From contig NC_065536.1 in the NCBI RefSeq assembly GCF_932294415.1, positions 53,106,354-53,170,353 on the forward strand: a stretch of 64,000 bases of DNA. Reading direction: 5' to 3'. The DNA is from Quercus robur (taxonomy: Eukaryota; Streptophyta; Magnoliopsida; Fagales; Fagaceae). Of the stretch, positions 1 to 10,352 are shown one piece after another (position 1 is the first letter of the stretch; every line of letters begins with the position of its first letter). The notes beneath the pieces were generated by a model. It saw nothing but the letters and a program-made list of their open reading frames with translations, had not been told where the DNA came from and did no database searches. A program made the position numbers and the translations under genes.

Positions 1-924
1 TCGAGGAACTGGGAAAGGGTCTTTGGGATAAGCTTTGTTCAAATCAATGAAATCCACATGAACCCTCCAATTTCCCAGCTTCTTCTTCACCACTATTGTG
101 TTAGCTAGCCATTCGAGACAAAATGCCTCCTTGATTACCCCAGCTCACTTGAGCTTGTTCACCTCTTCTTTTATTGCCTCAACATGCTTTTTAAAAGAGT
201 GCTAAGGTGGTTGCCTCTTGGGTACGGCTACTGGATTCACATTTAGATGATGACATATGAAATTTGGATTTACTCCGGGCGCCCTATATGCACTCCATGC
301 AAATACATCTATATTCTCCCTTAAGAACCTTAAAAGTTCTTTTTTAGCAAGGGGCAGTTAAGTCCCCACCTGAAAATATTTATCCTCGTCTGACTCAATG
401 ATTACTTTCTCCAACTCTTCACACAATAGACCCCTTTCTTTAGTCTCGTGTTGGTCTTCAAACTCTGTTAATTGCTATGGGACCTCTTTTAGGCCAAGGG
501 AAATCCTATCTACTGATTGGTGCCTAATAGTAGCCACCAAACATTGTTTGGCCATCGTCTGACTTCCCACCAGTTCCCCAACTCACCCTTCAATGGGATA
601 CTTAACCTTCATATGCAAAGTTAAAGATACTGCTCCCATAGCATGGAGCCAAGGCCTTGCTAGAATGGCTGCGTAGGGAGAGTAAGCATCAACCATGATG
701 AATTCCACATCAACCACTTCGTCTCCCGTCTGCATGGGTAGCTTAATCAACCCCCTAAAAGTCACTGTTCTTCTGTCAAGTCCCACCAAAAGGAAATTAT
801 ACTTGCTTAGGTCCTCAGGCTTCAAGTTCAACCCCTTGTACAAATCCAGGTACATAATTTCAACTCCACTTCCTTGATCCACCAATACCTTCTTCACATC
901 ATATCCTCCAATGCGGAGGGTCAC
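1..924 (-). pseudogene. gypsy pol fragment: retropepsin and start of reverse transcriptase
   Basis: The open stretch 924-583 encodes a retropepsin-like domain. Near its start is VLVDQGSG, where the usual catalytic D-x-G-S appears as D-Q-G-S, followed by a conserved stretch through VDAYSPYAAI and ARPWLHAMGA. From about 235 to 1 the minus strand encodes the start of a reverse transcriptase: WLANTIVVKKK, then WRVHVDFIDLNKAYPKDPFP, the known plant gypsy RT motif with DFxDLNKA. An in-frame stop sits just upstream of the RT motif (LK*AGVIKEAF, near 150). The region 240-560 joins the two blocks and is not open throughout. Retropepsin cleaves the polyprotein and RT copies the RNA, but this copy cannot encode a full polyprotein. 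Confidence 0.85.
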
Positions 925-926
925 TA

Positions 927-2575
927 CTAGGGCATCATTATGGGACTGAAAAGTTCCAATCTTATCTTCATCTGAGAAGCCCAGGGTTGGCCGTATTTTT
1001 GCTTTGACCCTCTTGGATTCTCAGACTTCTCGAGGTCTGGCCTCGACACTATGGACATGATTAAAGAGGAGGGACCTACATCCCGGATCGGGGTGGCAAA
1101 GATGACATTGATAGTCCTTAATGATGGTCGAGAAACAGCTTCTCTTTGGTATCCTTGTCCGACTTGACTTCCCTGCCTGGAAGGCTGATGCATGAACTAC
1201 TTTAACTTCCCTGCCTTGACCAACTGCTCCAAATGGTAACGTAGGGTTCTACCTTGGCAAAGATGACGTTAATAGTCCTTAATGATGGTCGAGAAACAGC
1301 TTCTCTTTGGTATCCTTGTCCAGCTTGACTTTCCTGCCCGAAAGGCTGGTGCATGAACTGCTTTAACTTCCCTGCATTAACCAACTGCTCCAAATGGTCA
1401 CATAGGGTTCTGCAATCCTCGGTGGTATGTCCCAAGTCTTAGTGGTATTGGCAATAGAGACTTTGATTGTGCTTGGATGGGTCCCCTCCCATTTTAATAG
1501 GTCATTTGAAATAAGGCTCATTCTTTATCTTTTCAAGGATCCAATATACCGGCTCCTTGAATACCAAGCTGACCACTTAGGCATTAGCTCGCAAGGGCTA
1601 ATTGATGAAGTCTCTCTTAGGTTGATTATGGCTGCTCCCATCAAGTCAAGGATCTCTCCTTTCAGGAGGGAAGATTTTGGTCTTTCCCTTTCCTTGCACC
1701 TGATCCTCCTTGACCCGCTTATGCTCATTAATATGATCCATGAGTTAGCACATACTCTAAGCGGGCTTCATGGTTAATGACTTTCCCAAGTCATGGTTCA
1801 TGGGAAGCCCCACCTTGAAAGTTCTTATGGCCACATCCTCAAAATTTTCATCTATCTCATTAAAAGTTTCCCAATATATGTCAAATTAGGTTTTCAAGGT
1901 CTCTCATTCTCTCAATGCCATGGACAACAAGGAATCCAAAGGCCTGGGAACTTTGCTGCATGTCACAAATCTGGCACCAAAAGCTCTAGTCAACTCCTCG
2001 TAAGAGCTTATTGAACCCTCTTCCAGCCTATCGAACCATCTCATGGCAACAGGCCCGAGGCTGAAGGCAAATACTTTGCGCATAAGGGCCTCATTTCTAA
2101 AGTGAATGGTCATTCTCTAGGTGAAGTGACTCACATGCTCTACGAGATCAGTCCTTCCATTATAAATGGTAAAGGTCGATTGGGCAAAGCGGTGTGGGAG
2201 CTTGGCCCTATCAATTCTGCGCATGAAAGGTGACCTGGAAATTTGACGCAAAACTTTACTCATCAAGTTATTCCCCATATTCCTAGGGGGTGAGCTTTTA
2301 CTTCTTCTCCTACTCTGTCTTTCCTCCTTATCTAAATGTGAGGATACAGTGAAGGACTCACTAAGAGGAGTCCTTTACCTCTGTCTGTAGCTGCAGTCTT
2401 CTAAATCAAATCCCGAGCTTGATGGGGGCGTTCTGTGTCCCCTAACATGCACCCTGCGGCACAGCTTCTTACGCAAGTGGTCAATCTCTAACCTGAGATT
2501 TCGTGTCTTTTGGTCATGGGAAATATGACTTCCAAGCCTTGACTGACTTCTACTAGTATGGTCTGTGTAGTCCAT
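927..2575 (-). pseudogene. gypsy gag remnant with duplicated zinc-knuckle region
   Basis: Three separate open pieces carry gag. The first (2575-2375) is the basic N-terminal leader. The second (2113-1904) is the retrotransposon gag core, with MRKVFAFSLGPVAMRWFDRL and AFGARFVTC. The third (1435-1202) has GHTTEDCRTLCDHLEQL, the zinc-knuckle-like block typical of plant Tat gag. Between them the frame is lost, for instance across 1500-1900. A 161-bp tandem duplication in the third block repeats the segment encoding GYQREAVSRPSLRTINVIFA. Gag would form the virus-like particle; here it is a pseudogene. Confidence 0.82.
1095..1411 (-). repeat. 161-bp tandem duplication inside the gag remnant
   Basis: Copy A is 1095-1255 and copy B is 1256-1411. 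Both run from GGCAAAGATGAC to TAGGGTTCT with about a dozen differences. The duplication repeats part of the gag C-terminal region and changes frame between copies, so it is a post-insertion or replication error, not a functional repeat. Confidence 0.85.
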
Positions 2576-2742
2576 TTCAACCCAGACACTAAGAGTTCAA
2601 TTAGCCTCTAGATCTCTCCTTCACTCCAAGCTGACAAAATGGTCAACGCGCTGCGAACCAACAGATTCCTCCCTATTTTGCCTGGAATTTTTCATTTATT
2701 TATTTTTACAAGGAAAGCCTGAATAATGAAGATTTCAAGTGA

Positions 2743-2762
2743 TTCCCACAAACAGCGCCAAT
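2743..2762 (-). other. primer binding site of the gypsy element
   Basis: Directly inside the LTR the minus strand reads ATTGGCGCTGTTTGTGGG. This is the plant gypsy PBS form TGGCGCCGTCTGTGGG with two changes. It fixes the LTR edge at 2763 and the element's orientation. Confidence 0.75.
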
Positions 2763-3599
2763 TGTAAGGACTCAAAAGAGAAGCTCATGCCCATTTAGAG
2801 TAGTGGCTTCTAGTTGTTCAAGCTCAAAACAATAAATTTGTAAAAGAATGGACTTCTGAATCAACTGCAATGCTAAGGGAATTATAAGCTTAGGGACAAT
2901 AGGACTAAAGAGATTAATATGAACGAAAGAAGCACCAATTCAGTATAAATTCTTCCTAGGCCAAGTTCGAGGATGGATTTCTCATTAACAATCAAGGTTG
3001 ATATTTTTACAATATGATCCTTAGTTCTCTCTCTATCTTTCTCTTGTAGAATGTTCATCCCCTTTTTCAGAGGGGTTCCTTTCCTTATATAGCTCCTTTC
3101 ATTGCATCTTAGTCCTCCATCTGTACGTCTTAGGGGAATAATTTGGATGCTTGTCCCATCAGGACCCTTCTAGAGGTGATAGAGAGAGTTATGAGCTGTG
3201 GAGTCATTGTTCAGGTGTCTTTTCCTCATAAATGTGGTCAGTTCAGTTGGTGCAAAGCATTAAATGTGGAGGTGGCAACCACCTTCCCATATACTTCCCC
3301 CTTCCATTGCTTGCACGACTTTGTTGTCCTCCCTAGAGCTTTACTTTCTCGTGCAAGGAGTTACATAAGGTACTCCTAAGGTGCATTTACTCCTCGAGAT
3401 CCTTGGTTGATGGGCTAGTTAGCCTTCTTTCCTAGGACCTTGTATTCTCAGTTTTAGTCTAGTTTCGAGTGATCTTGATGTCTTCCCTCCTTGGTCTTGG
3501 TCCATGTGTCAAACTTGAGTTAACACATATTGTGGACCTTTGATCATCCTTGGACAGGGCCCATGGCCTTAGAATGTCCTCGGATCATTTGCTCCCACA
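2763..3599 (-). repeat. 5' LTR of the gypsy element (837 bp)
   Basis: On the minus strand it begins TGTGGGAGCAAATGATCC at 3599 and ends GAGTCCTTACA at 2763, immediately before the PBS. TG and CA termini are both present. The short open frame at 3143-3379 inside it is not a gene. The ends match those of the LTR at 57009-57683 (TGTGGG and GAGTCCTTACA), so the two are related families in opposite orientation. Confidence 0.8.
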
Positions 3600-3677
3600 G
3601 CTTCTATGCAAATGTTTTTTTAAAAAAGAAAAAAAGAAAATGATAGTCAGTGGTGAGAGGATTTAAACCTTGAACCT

Positions 3678-4136
3678 TGTAGGGAATTAACCCGAATTCC
3701 CAACCTGTGAGAAACAAAAAAAATAGAGAGAACACACACCAAAGAAAAACAATCACACAAACAAGACAGTATTTACGTGGTTCGTCAATTTGCCTTCATC
3801 CATGGAGTTGCAGGGATTTCACTATTATCAGGGAAGAAGAAAAAATACAAGATGCGGCTACAATTACTTTTTTTTTTTTTTCTCTCACCCTCAAGAATGC
3901 GGCAACAACAACCTACAATCTTAAAAACCCTAATCACGGCAAAGTCGGTTTATATATATGAAATGGGCCCAAAAAATTTTTCCCGAGGGCAACGCCAACT
4001 TAGGCCTGTCGGCCCAAGCCTCCGCTCCATGGACTAAGCCTCAATAAATCTCCCATTAAAAACCACGCAATATTATTCGAGTCGGGTTGAGTCGTCAAAC
4101 CGGATCAAACAAAACTAGGCTTCACAAAGCCCAACA
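3678..4136 (-). mobile_element. solo LTR, copia-like, with intact TSD
   Basis: The 459-bp segment starts TGTAGGGAATT and ends AAAGCCCAACA on the plus strand. Read on the minus strand it is TGTTGGGCTT to CCCTACA. It contains the block GAACCACGTAAAT found near the U5 end of many plant copia LTRs. GAACCT flanks it on both sides (3672-3677 and 4137-4142), a TSD of 5 to 6 bp. No internal coding region is present, so it is a solo LTR left by recombination between two LTRs. Confidence 0.85.
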
Positions 4137-4410
4137 GAACCTCTTCATAAAAATGCTTGAAGATATGCAATGTGAGGATGGTGTGGAAGACATCTTACAA
4201 TTAAATAATGGGGTTTTCACACAAAGGTAATCGTAAAACTTCACTTGAAAGTGTGGATAACTTTAAAGGAGGGTGTGAGGCAAGTCATACTACACACAAC
4301 ACAACACGATCTCTTAAACAATGCGAAACAATTAACCATTTTATTAGATCCTTTAAATTAAAAAAGTAATGATACATATTCAATAATTTTCATACTATTT
4401 TTCGAGAAAT

Positions 4411-4553
4411 TCTATATTCATAACATTCACAACAAATCCTCAATGATAGGTTATTATTGGCTCTTAGTGGTGGACAAAAAAATCAATTTAATTCAAAATA
4501 GAAACAATAATAACTTACCACCTATAATTTATTGTAAAAATATTGTGATGTAG
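4411..4553. mobile_element. MITE, ACAACATTTTCACAACAAAT family, copy 1
   Basis: Ends are inverted: CATTCACAACAAATCCT at the left and AATTTATTGTAAAAATATTGTG at the right. The centre has the family words GGTTATTATTGG and ACTTACCACC. The same layout appears at 11072, 11288, 46294 and 54307. Non-coding. Confidence 0.7.
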
Positions 4554-4556
4554 CCA

Positions 4557-4700
4557 CTATTTTAAAAACCGAACCAGACCGACCGATTCAATTGGTCGAA
4601 CTGGACATGGAATCGATCCAATAAAAACCCAGAAAACTAGCAAAAAATTGGTCAAGAATTGGTCCATTTTTTGGTTCTTTGATGATTTTTAAAACTATGG
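4557..4700. mobile_element. MITE with CGGTTTTTAAAA ends, diverged copy
   Basis: The left end reads TTTTAAAAACCGAACCAGACC and the right end GATTTTTAAAACTATGG, an imperfect inverted pair. The interior (CCGATTCAATTGGTCGAACTGG) resembles the better preserved element at 38134-38283. Local copies of the right end recur at 4736-4790. Confidence 0.5.
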
Positions 4701-4794
4701 ATGTAACAATTTCAAAAATCACTAGGTGCACCCAGTTTTTAAAACAATGGATGTAGCAATTTTTAAAACCATTTTTTGGTTCTTTGACGGTTCA

Positions 4795-4799
<5 letters not shown>

Positions 4800-4825
<26 letters not shown>

Positions 4826-5204
4826 GGCTAAGTGAGTTTATGATTATCTATACTATTATTTAATAGACTTCCCCTATTTGGTCTGAACTTTTTTTTTTTT
4901 TTGTTTCAAAATACCCCTACAGGCTACTGCCTACGTTTAAGTCACTGTAAAAATATATCTCTAACTCTTACCAAAAATATTTTATACAAAATAAGATTAC
5001 TCTCTCACTAACTACTTCATCAAAGCAACTATAGGTTTACTTTTTCTTTTTTTTTTAAAAAAATAGAAAACAAGTTAAACAAAAATAAATAAATAAATAA
5101 ACAACCCCACGTTGTTTTTTTTTTTTTTTTTTTAATTCCTTTCCAAAAAAAAAAAAAAACTTTACCAAAAAAATAGGATATCCTAGTACTAAATTGTTTG
5201 AGTA
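4800..5204. other. AT-rich intergenic DNA with poly-A/T tracts
   Basis: Contains an A run at 4804-4825 and T or A runs near 4890, 5115-5133 and 5145-5158. I see no coding sequence here; the open frame at 5055-5294 is low-complexity Phe/Lys. Confidence 0.7.
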
Positions 5205-5614
5205 AGGGTAAGTTTGGTTTAGCTTTTTGAAAAAAGTGTTTTTTCGAAAAGGTAGAGTTTCCAAAAAGTGCATAATGAAAAAGTGTTTTTTCAAAAAGCT
5301 GAGTGTTTAGTAAAAACTGTTAAAAAGTGCTTTTTGAAAAAGCTGAATGTTTGGCTAGCACTTATAAAAGTGGCAATTTAAGGGATAAATTACTAAAAAT
5401 GACAATGTATATATAAGGGAATTTATTTCATACTTAAATCAACTACTTCATATACTTACTAAATAATAATAATAATAATAATATTGGTATTATTTTAATA
5501 ATGTTTAGGCAATTTTTCTTTTTTAGTATTATAATTATTTGTTATTACCATTAATGACTTCTTATCAATATTAATTAAATCTAAATAATTTTCATCATTA
5601 TGAAGCACAAAATG

Positions 5615-5788
5615 AAAATGTAAAAAGATGATAAAATACACACCAATAATCCAAGTTTAAATTGTACTACATAAAAATATAAAAAGATATAAAATACGTA
5701 CCAATAACTCAAGTTTAAATTGTACAACATAAAAATGTAAAAAGATGATAAAATACACACCAATAACCCAAGTTTAAATTGTACTACA
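5615..5788. repeat. three tandem units of about 58 bp
   Basis: Units start at about 5615, 5673 and 5731. Each contains AAAAAGAT, ATAAAATAC and CCAAGTTTAAATTGTAC. They lie in the 3' part of the Harbinger element. The 60-residue open frame across them is low-complexity and not a gene. Confidence 0.85.
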
Positions 5789-5847
5789 TGATATTATAAA
5801 AAAAAAATTAAAAAATTAAAAAAAAAAAAAAAGACAACTACTAATTA

Positions 5848-7460
5848 TTATCCCCCCCAAATGGAATTAGCAATGGAATCACAAAGAACCACCATCGCAG
5901 GGTTTGTTAAAGATCCTAAGTTCTGCTCATAACTGCTACCTGCTTCACTATTATGTTCTCTTCTAGAAATTGAATCTCGATTGGTGTTTATGAAGCCCCT
6001 ATCATCCCTATCATTTAGTCTAAAAAAATTATGAAGAGCCATAATAGCAGATACAATAAGTATTTGGATATAGAATGAAAAAGATAGTATATTTCTGATA
6101 ATTCTCCATTTATTCTTCCACACACCAAAAGTGCGCTCAATCACACATCGAAGAGATGAGTGAACATGATTAAATTTTTCATGTCTAGTTTTAGGGCTTC
6201 CACCTCTCCTTCTAAATTCCTGAAGATGGTAAGATAGCCCCTTGTATGGTGCCAAATAGCCTTTCATCATTGGGTATCCAAAGTCAACTACATAATATTT
6301 CCCTAGAAAAAAAAAATTCAATTGTATTAACACACACACACACAATATGTCATTATAATGAACAATTGGTTAATTGTATTAACACACACAATATGTCATT
6401 ATAATGAACAATTGATTAACCAATTACAAACTTGGTGGTGGGTGCAAAAAGTTGTTACTTTGTTTACAAATAGTATCAAGAAAAATAGAGGTGTTGTGTG
6501 CTACACCTTCCCATCCAGGCAAAACAAATGTGAATAACATATCAAAGTCATTGCAGCCATCACATTTTGGGTTAGATATCCCTTTCTTCCATAGTATGGA
6601 ATGGACTTCTCAGTGGGTACAACCGCTATCACATGTGTGCCATCAATCGCACTGATGCAATCCTAATAAAACATTAATAGTTTTCAATTCCACATGCATT
6701 GTATTATCTTATAGACAATAGCACTTATTCAAATATATAATAGTACACATACTTGGAAATATGGCCAATAAATTGGATGGTCTTGTAATTGGGTTGGAAC
6801 TTCACTAAAAGTTGGATCCGAAAGCTTTACATATACAGCTGCAAAGCGAGCGCCCAATAGAGTGATCATCTTCTCAAAATGTCTACTTATGGTTTCACCC
6901 AAATGTTGAAATATTTCTTGAACTATTCGGTTACATGTTCTATGACCAAGTATCAGTAAACAAATTACCACCAACTCTTCTAACCTTATATTCCTTGAAT
7001 GTTGAAGTCCATAGTCATGTTGTAAAACTTGACACAAATTATGAAACACCTCATTTTTCATTCTAAACATGTTGTAACACAATTTCTCATTATCTTCCAT
7101 ACAACATCTCACCCAAGCCCACCCTATTTGTTCAGTATCATAACAAGGAGCCTTATTAATGTACTTATTAAAATATGTCACAACTGCTTCACATGTAACT
7201 GCCACAAGCTGGTAAAACTCTTCATCAGAATCATCGTTACTATCATCATCATCAGAATAACTGTCACTGTCATCATCACTATCACTACTCTCACCATCAT
7301 CATCATCATTGCTATCACTATCATTATTATTGTCAGCATTGTTATAATTGTCATCATTCAAGTCACCACCATCATGATCATCACAGTAATTTCTGTAATC
7401 CCTATCCATTAATAGTTCCATATAATAGCCACTCTCATGAATACCATTATAATCATCCAT
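5848..7460 (-). pseudogene. PIF/Harbinger DDE transposase, frameshifted
   Basis: The model has three exons: 7460-6753, 6662-6432 and 6302-5848. Donors and acceptors are GT-AG (CAA|GTATGT, TTAG|GATTGC, CTAG|GGAAAT). Exon 1 has an Asp/Asn/Ser-rich acidic stretch (about residues 27-80), then the N-terminal Harbinger domain ending PIYWPYFQ. Exon 2 holds the first catalytic Asp in CISAIDGTHV. Exon 3 has YYVVDFGYPMMKGYLAPYKG and VIERTFGVWK, whose Glu is the third catalytic residue. Two faults are visible: a net 1-base deletion near 6550, between NVMAA and DFDMLFTFVLPGWEG, and Asn (codon at 6494-6492) where the family has the second catalytic Asp (AHN for AHD). The protein would cut and join element ends together with the MYB-like partner; this copy cannot. 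Confidence 0.85.
6320..6415. repeat. two tandem copies of about 50 bp in the transposase intron
   Basis: AATTGTATTAACACACACA, AATATGTCATTATAATG and AACAATTG occur twice in a row within the second intron. The first copy has an extended CA run. Confidence 0.85.
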
Positions 7461-8018
7461 ATTGGTTTAGTCTATACAACAAGGAAACAAATAATCAACC
7501 ATTGCTAATACTACTTTAATATAAATCAACATAATAATCAACAAAGTAACAAAAGGCAACAATGGGACCAAGTATAAGTTACTCTATAGATGCAGACTTC
7601 ATGAGTCTTAAGCAATCAAAATAAATTTGTTTAGGCAGCCCAATATAAGTTACTCTATATTCACATTCATATTGTAGATAGATGATATCTTAACTATATA
7701 TTATTGTAATACCAATATGCCATATAAAAGTTTTCTGTACATCAAACAATTCAGAACATCAAGTATGTAACCAACCACTTGACTGGAAACACGTTGCATA
7801 CCAAGACAATTCAAAACATCAAGTACATAACACTTAAATGAAAATTTCAAATGTGTTTACATTACACATATATTAGTCCAAAGCTAATACTAAATATCAC
7901 ATAACTTAGTTTAAAGTTAATACAACATAGCTAATACAAATCTAATATTAGTCCTAAGCTAATACAACATAAAGTTAATATTAGTCCTAAGCTAAAACAG
8001 AGTACCACATAAGGTTGG
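7461..8018. other. spacer between the two Harbinger genes
   Basis: AT-rich, no open frame of note. It contains short repeated words (CTAATACAACATA, GTCCTAAGCTAA, CAATTCAGAACATCAAGTA) at 7740-8000, which look like local slippage duplications. Confidence 0.6.
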
Positions 8019-9046
8019 TCACTTCTTTAACATCCAAATCATTCCTTGTAGCCACTCCAGCGGTGACTCTAGCTCCTTGAAAGTTAGGAACATCTCCCTA
8101 CGTGACTTCTTCAGTAAGACATAAGAAGTTTGAATCACAAATGTACTTTCCACTCCAGGAAGTGCTCTCACAATCTCCATGACATTATCAATTGAACTTG
8201 GTAACTCTCGAGAAGTACCTTCAGACTTATTCTGACATACATTTATTAATTGACTAATACGATTGTCCAACATTGCAACTCTTCCTCTCTTCTTCTTTTT
8301 CTTCTGTGAGGGTATTGATTCACTAGTTTGCTTTTGTCCTAAACTACATGATTGACTAGTATGTCCTTGTTGTAAACTATCAATGTCTAAACTCATGTCA
8401 CATTGATTATCCTTAAATTCAAAGCTACTAGATGAATCACCAGCACCCTCCTGTGGCATTTTTGGAGGGAGTGTATTTGAAGAAGGAGTCCATGCAGCTA
8501 CTCCAATTGCTGCAACATCCCTAAACATTCTATCAAGTTGTTGTAGATTCTGTGGACCTTTCTCTCAAAATTTTGTAGTTTTGGGTAATTCCTACAAAAT
8601 GTAATTGTCATTTCACTCATATTACAATAATATTAAAAAAAAAAAAAAAAAAAAAAACTATCTCCAACTAACTACATATTAATAAAATACTCAACTCACC
8701 TTCAACTTCCGTCCCACCAATCATCACTAGCATCAATCGTTTCCTTCACTGCATACCAATCTAAACCTGTGTCAAGATTCTTCAATTTTTCCCACACTTT
8801 CCAATCACCTTTTAATACATTCCACCTACTTTTTAATTGGTCCTCATCATAGTTTAGACCGGTCTCATCACAAAACTTGGTCACCAAATTGATCCAACCT
8901 TTGGTACTAAAGGAAGCACCTTTTGTTCTATTCCCAGCTTCAATCTATTCCACACAAAGGTTACAAAAAGTCATTGTCCACTTTGGATTATCCCATAATG
9001 CTCTAGCCTTTTTTGCCTCGGGATTGAAAGTGGTGTTTTTACCCAT
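8019..9046 (-). pseudogene. Harbinger ORF1, MYB/SANT-like protein, broken
   Basis: The start codon is at 9046-9044 (MGKNTTFNPEAKKARALWDN). The frame runs through a MYB/SANT-like domain: GASFSTKGW, LNYDEDQLKSRWNVLKGDW, ASDDWW. The intron donor AAG|GTGAGT lies near 8702. The second exon carries MFRDVAAIGVAAWTPS, a basic KKKKKRGR stretch and a C-terminal helix-rich tail ending at 8019. Breaks: an in-frame TAG at 8947-8945, where relatives have a residue (CVE*IEAGNRTKGASF), a 1-base loss just after the WW pair near 8707, and another in an A run near 8563. The intact partner binds element ends and recruits the transposase. Confidence 0.8.
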
Positions 9047-9127
9047 CTATAGAGTTAAGCAACCATAAGAAATGCAAAAAATAAAATTCATAATATTCCA
9101 ATCTAGTGAACTAGTTACAAACATGAT

Positions 9128-9320
9128 CTAATGTTAGAAGTGTGTAGGTGTATATATGCGTGGGGTGCTGATGGGGAGTGCATGTGGTGCTGTATGGTGA
9201 GGTGCTGCAGGGTGTGCGTGGGCTGCTGATGTAGGGTGTGTTTGCTGCTGATGGGGCATGTGTGTGCACTCCCCATCAGCACCCCACGCACATATACACC
9301 TACACACTCCTAACATTAAG
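9128..9320. repeat. foldback with about 50-bp arms and GTGCTG-rich loop
   Basis: The left arm (about 9128-9182) and right arm (about 9266-9320) are near-perfect reverse complements, including GTGTGTAGGTGTATAT and GTGGGGTGCTGATGGGGAG. The loop contains five imperfect GTGCTG-type units (GGTGCTGTATGGTG, GGTGCTGCAGGGTG, TGCTGCTGATGGGG and relatives). Its base composition is far more GC-rich than the flanks. Open frames on both strands are by-products of the palindrome. Confidence 0.88.
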
Positions 9321-9475
9321 ATGTGACACACTAACATGTATTTGCATCCTCAATATAAAAACATATAGGCTTCATGGCACATCTTTGACACATTCGAATT
9401 GCAGAATTTCACAATGCCACTCACAATGCTCTGTTTATTTCACTGGAAAACCTTCTGTAAAGATAGTTTTCTACA
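9321..9475. other. short AT-rich spacer
   Basis: No repeat or gene recognised between the foldback and the next transposon end. Confidence 0.5.
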
Positions 9476-10321
9476 TTTTCTAGTGTTTGGTAGCACACAA
9501 AAAATTGGTCAACAAAAAACTAGCTTTAGTCAACGAAAAATCTTAATAAAAATAAGACTTATTTTCTATAGGTTGTTTTCCAAATATTTTTTTTTGGAAA
9601 ACAAGCTCTTTCTCACAGTAAGCTCTCTCACTTTTTCTCTCTTCCCTTTACTTTTTCTCTCCTCACATCTTCCCTATCATTAATTTTGGTCTCTCCTCTT
9701 CCATAGATCTATCTCTCTCTTCCCCTTTATAACACAGTTCTCTGATTATTTTTTTTCCACTCACTGATTTGTCAATAGTTTCGACTTGCAAAGGAGAACA
9801 AATTTGCAATGGTAATTATTTCATTCCTCTCTACCAAAATCCCAATTCTTTGCTTTAAATTTCAAGCTTGATTTTCTTTTTTCTTTAAGAAATTTTTAGT
9901 TTGATGGATTCCAAGCAGAAGTTACTTCTTTTTCGCACATAAAAGTGCAAAAGAAAAATAATAATAAAAAAATAAATAAATAAGAAGAAGAAAGAATGAA
10001 TAAAGTAAAATACGAAAATTTTAAATATGGTGCTTATATAGCTCTAAATTGATTTTACATAGGAAGATCTTTACTATAAATTAATAATATTTTTATGAAT
10101 GATAATTGTTTAGGAAAATTGCATTTGTTAGCAGATACATTATGCAGATACTATGTAGTGATGATATATTATGCAGATACATTATGTAAATACATAATTT
10201 AGAGTAATATTGAAAACTTGTGGTTGACTATAGTAGACAATTAGTCTACTAGCAAAAAGAGTAAACAATTAAAAGTTATTGTTATTTGTACTTATTAAAG
10301 ATATATTTCCCTATCAATTAA

Positions 10322-10352
<31 letters not shown>

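Larger units (their letters stand above)
1..3599 (-). mobile_element. Ty3/gypsy retrotransposon, Tat-like, 5' part; element runs off the left edge
   Basis: Reading on the minus strand the order is LTR (3599-2763), primer binding site, gag (about 2575-1200), aspartic protease (924-583) and the start of reverse transcriptase (to position 1). This gag-protease-RT order is that of Ty3/gypsy elements, and the gag and protease wording matches the plant Tat group. The other LTR and the RNase H and integrase parts lie outside the window. Each coding block is broken by stops or frameshifts, so the copy is dead. No TSD can be tested because only one end is present. Confidence 0.88.
5205..9130 (-). mobile_element. 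decayed PIF/Harbinger transposon with both genes
   Basis: On the minus strand a MYB/SANT-like gene (9046-8019) is followed by a DDE transposase gene (7460-5848). This pair is the hallmark of plant PIF/Harbinger elements. A candidate left terminus is GGGTAAGTTTGGTTTAGC at about 5206, preceded by TAA (the superfamily target is TWA), with subterminal AAAAGTGCTTTTTGAAAAAGC words to 5345. I could not find the matching inverted end on the right, so the right limit is uncertain. The foldback at 9128-9320 may have replaced it. Confidence 0.7.

Noticed and set aside
5610-5790. Regularly spaced repeats that might suggest a CRISPR-like array
   Set aside because: The three units are contiguous with no unique spacers, in a eukaryotic transposon.
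7029-7412. 127-residue plus-strand open frame rich in Ile/Thr
   Set aside because: It is the antisense shadow of the acidic repeat in the Harbinger transposase exon 1 and has no domain.
9134-9483. Open frames in both directions over the foldback
   Set aside because: They mirror each other because the DNA is palindromic; His/Pro/Ala-rich and without a recognisable domain.
9470-9500. Right-hand terminus of the Harbinger element
   Set aside because: GTGTTTGGTAGC at 9481 resembles a transposon end, but it pairs with 10624-10640 and not with the left candidate at 5206.
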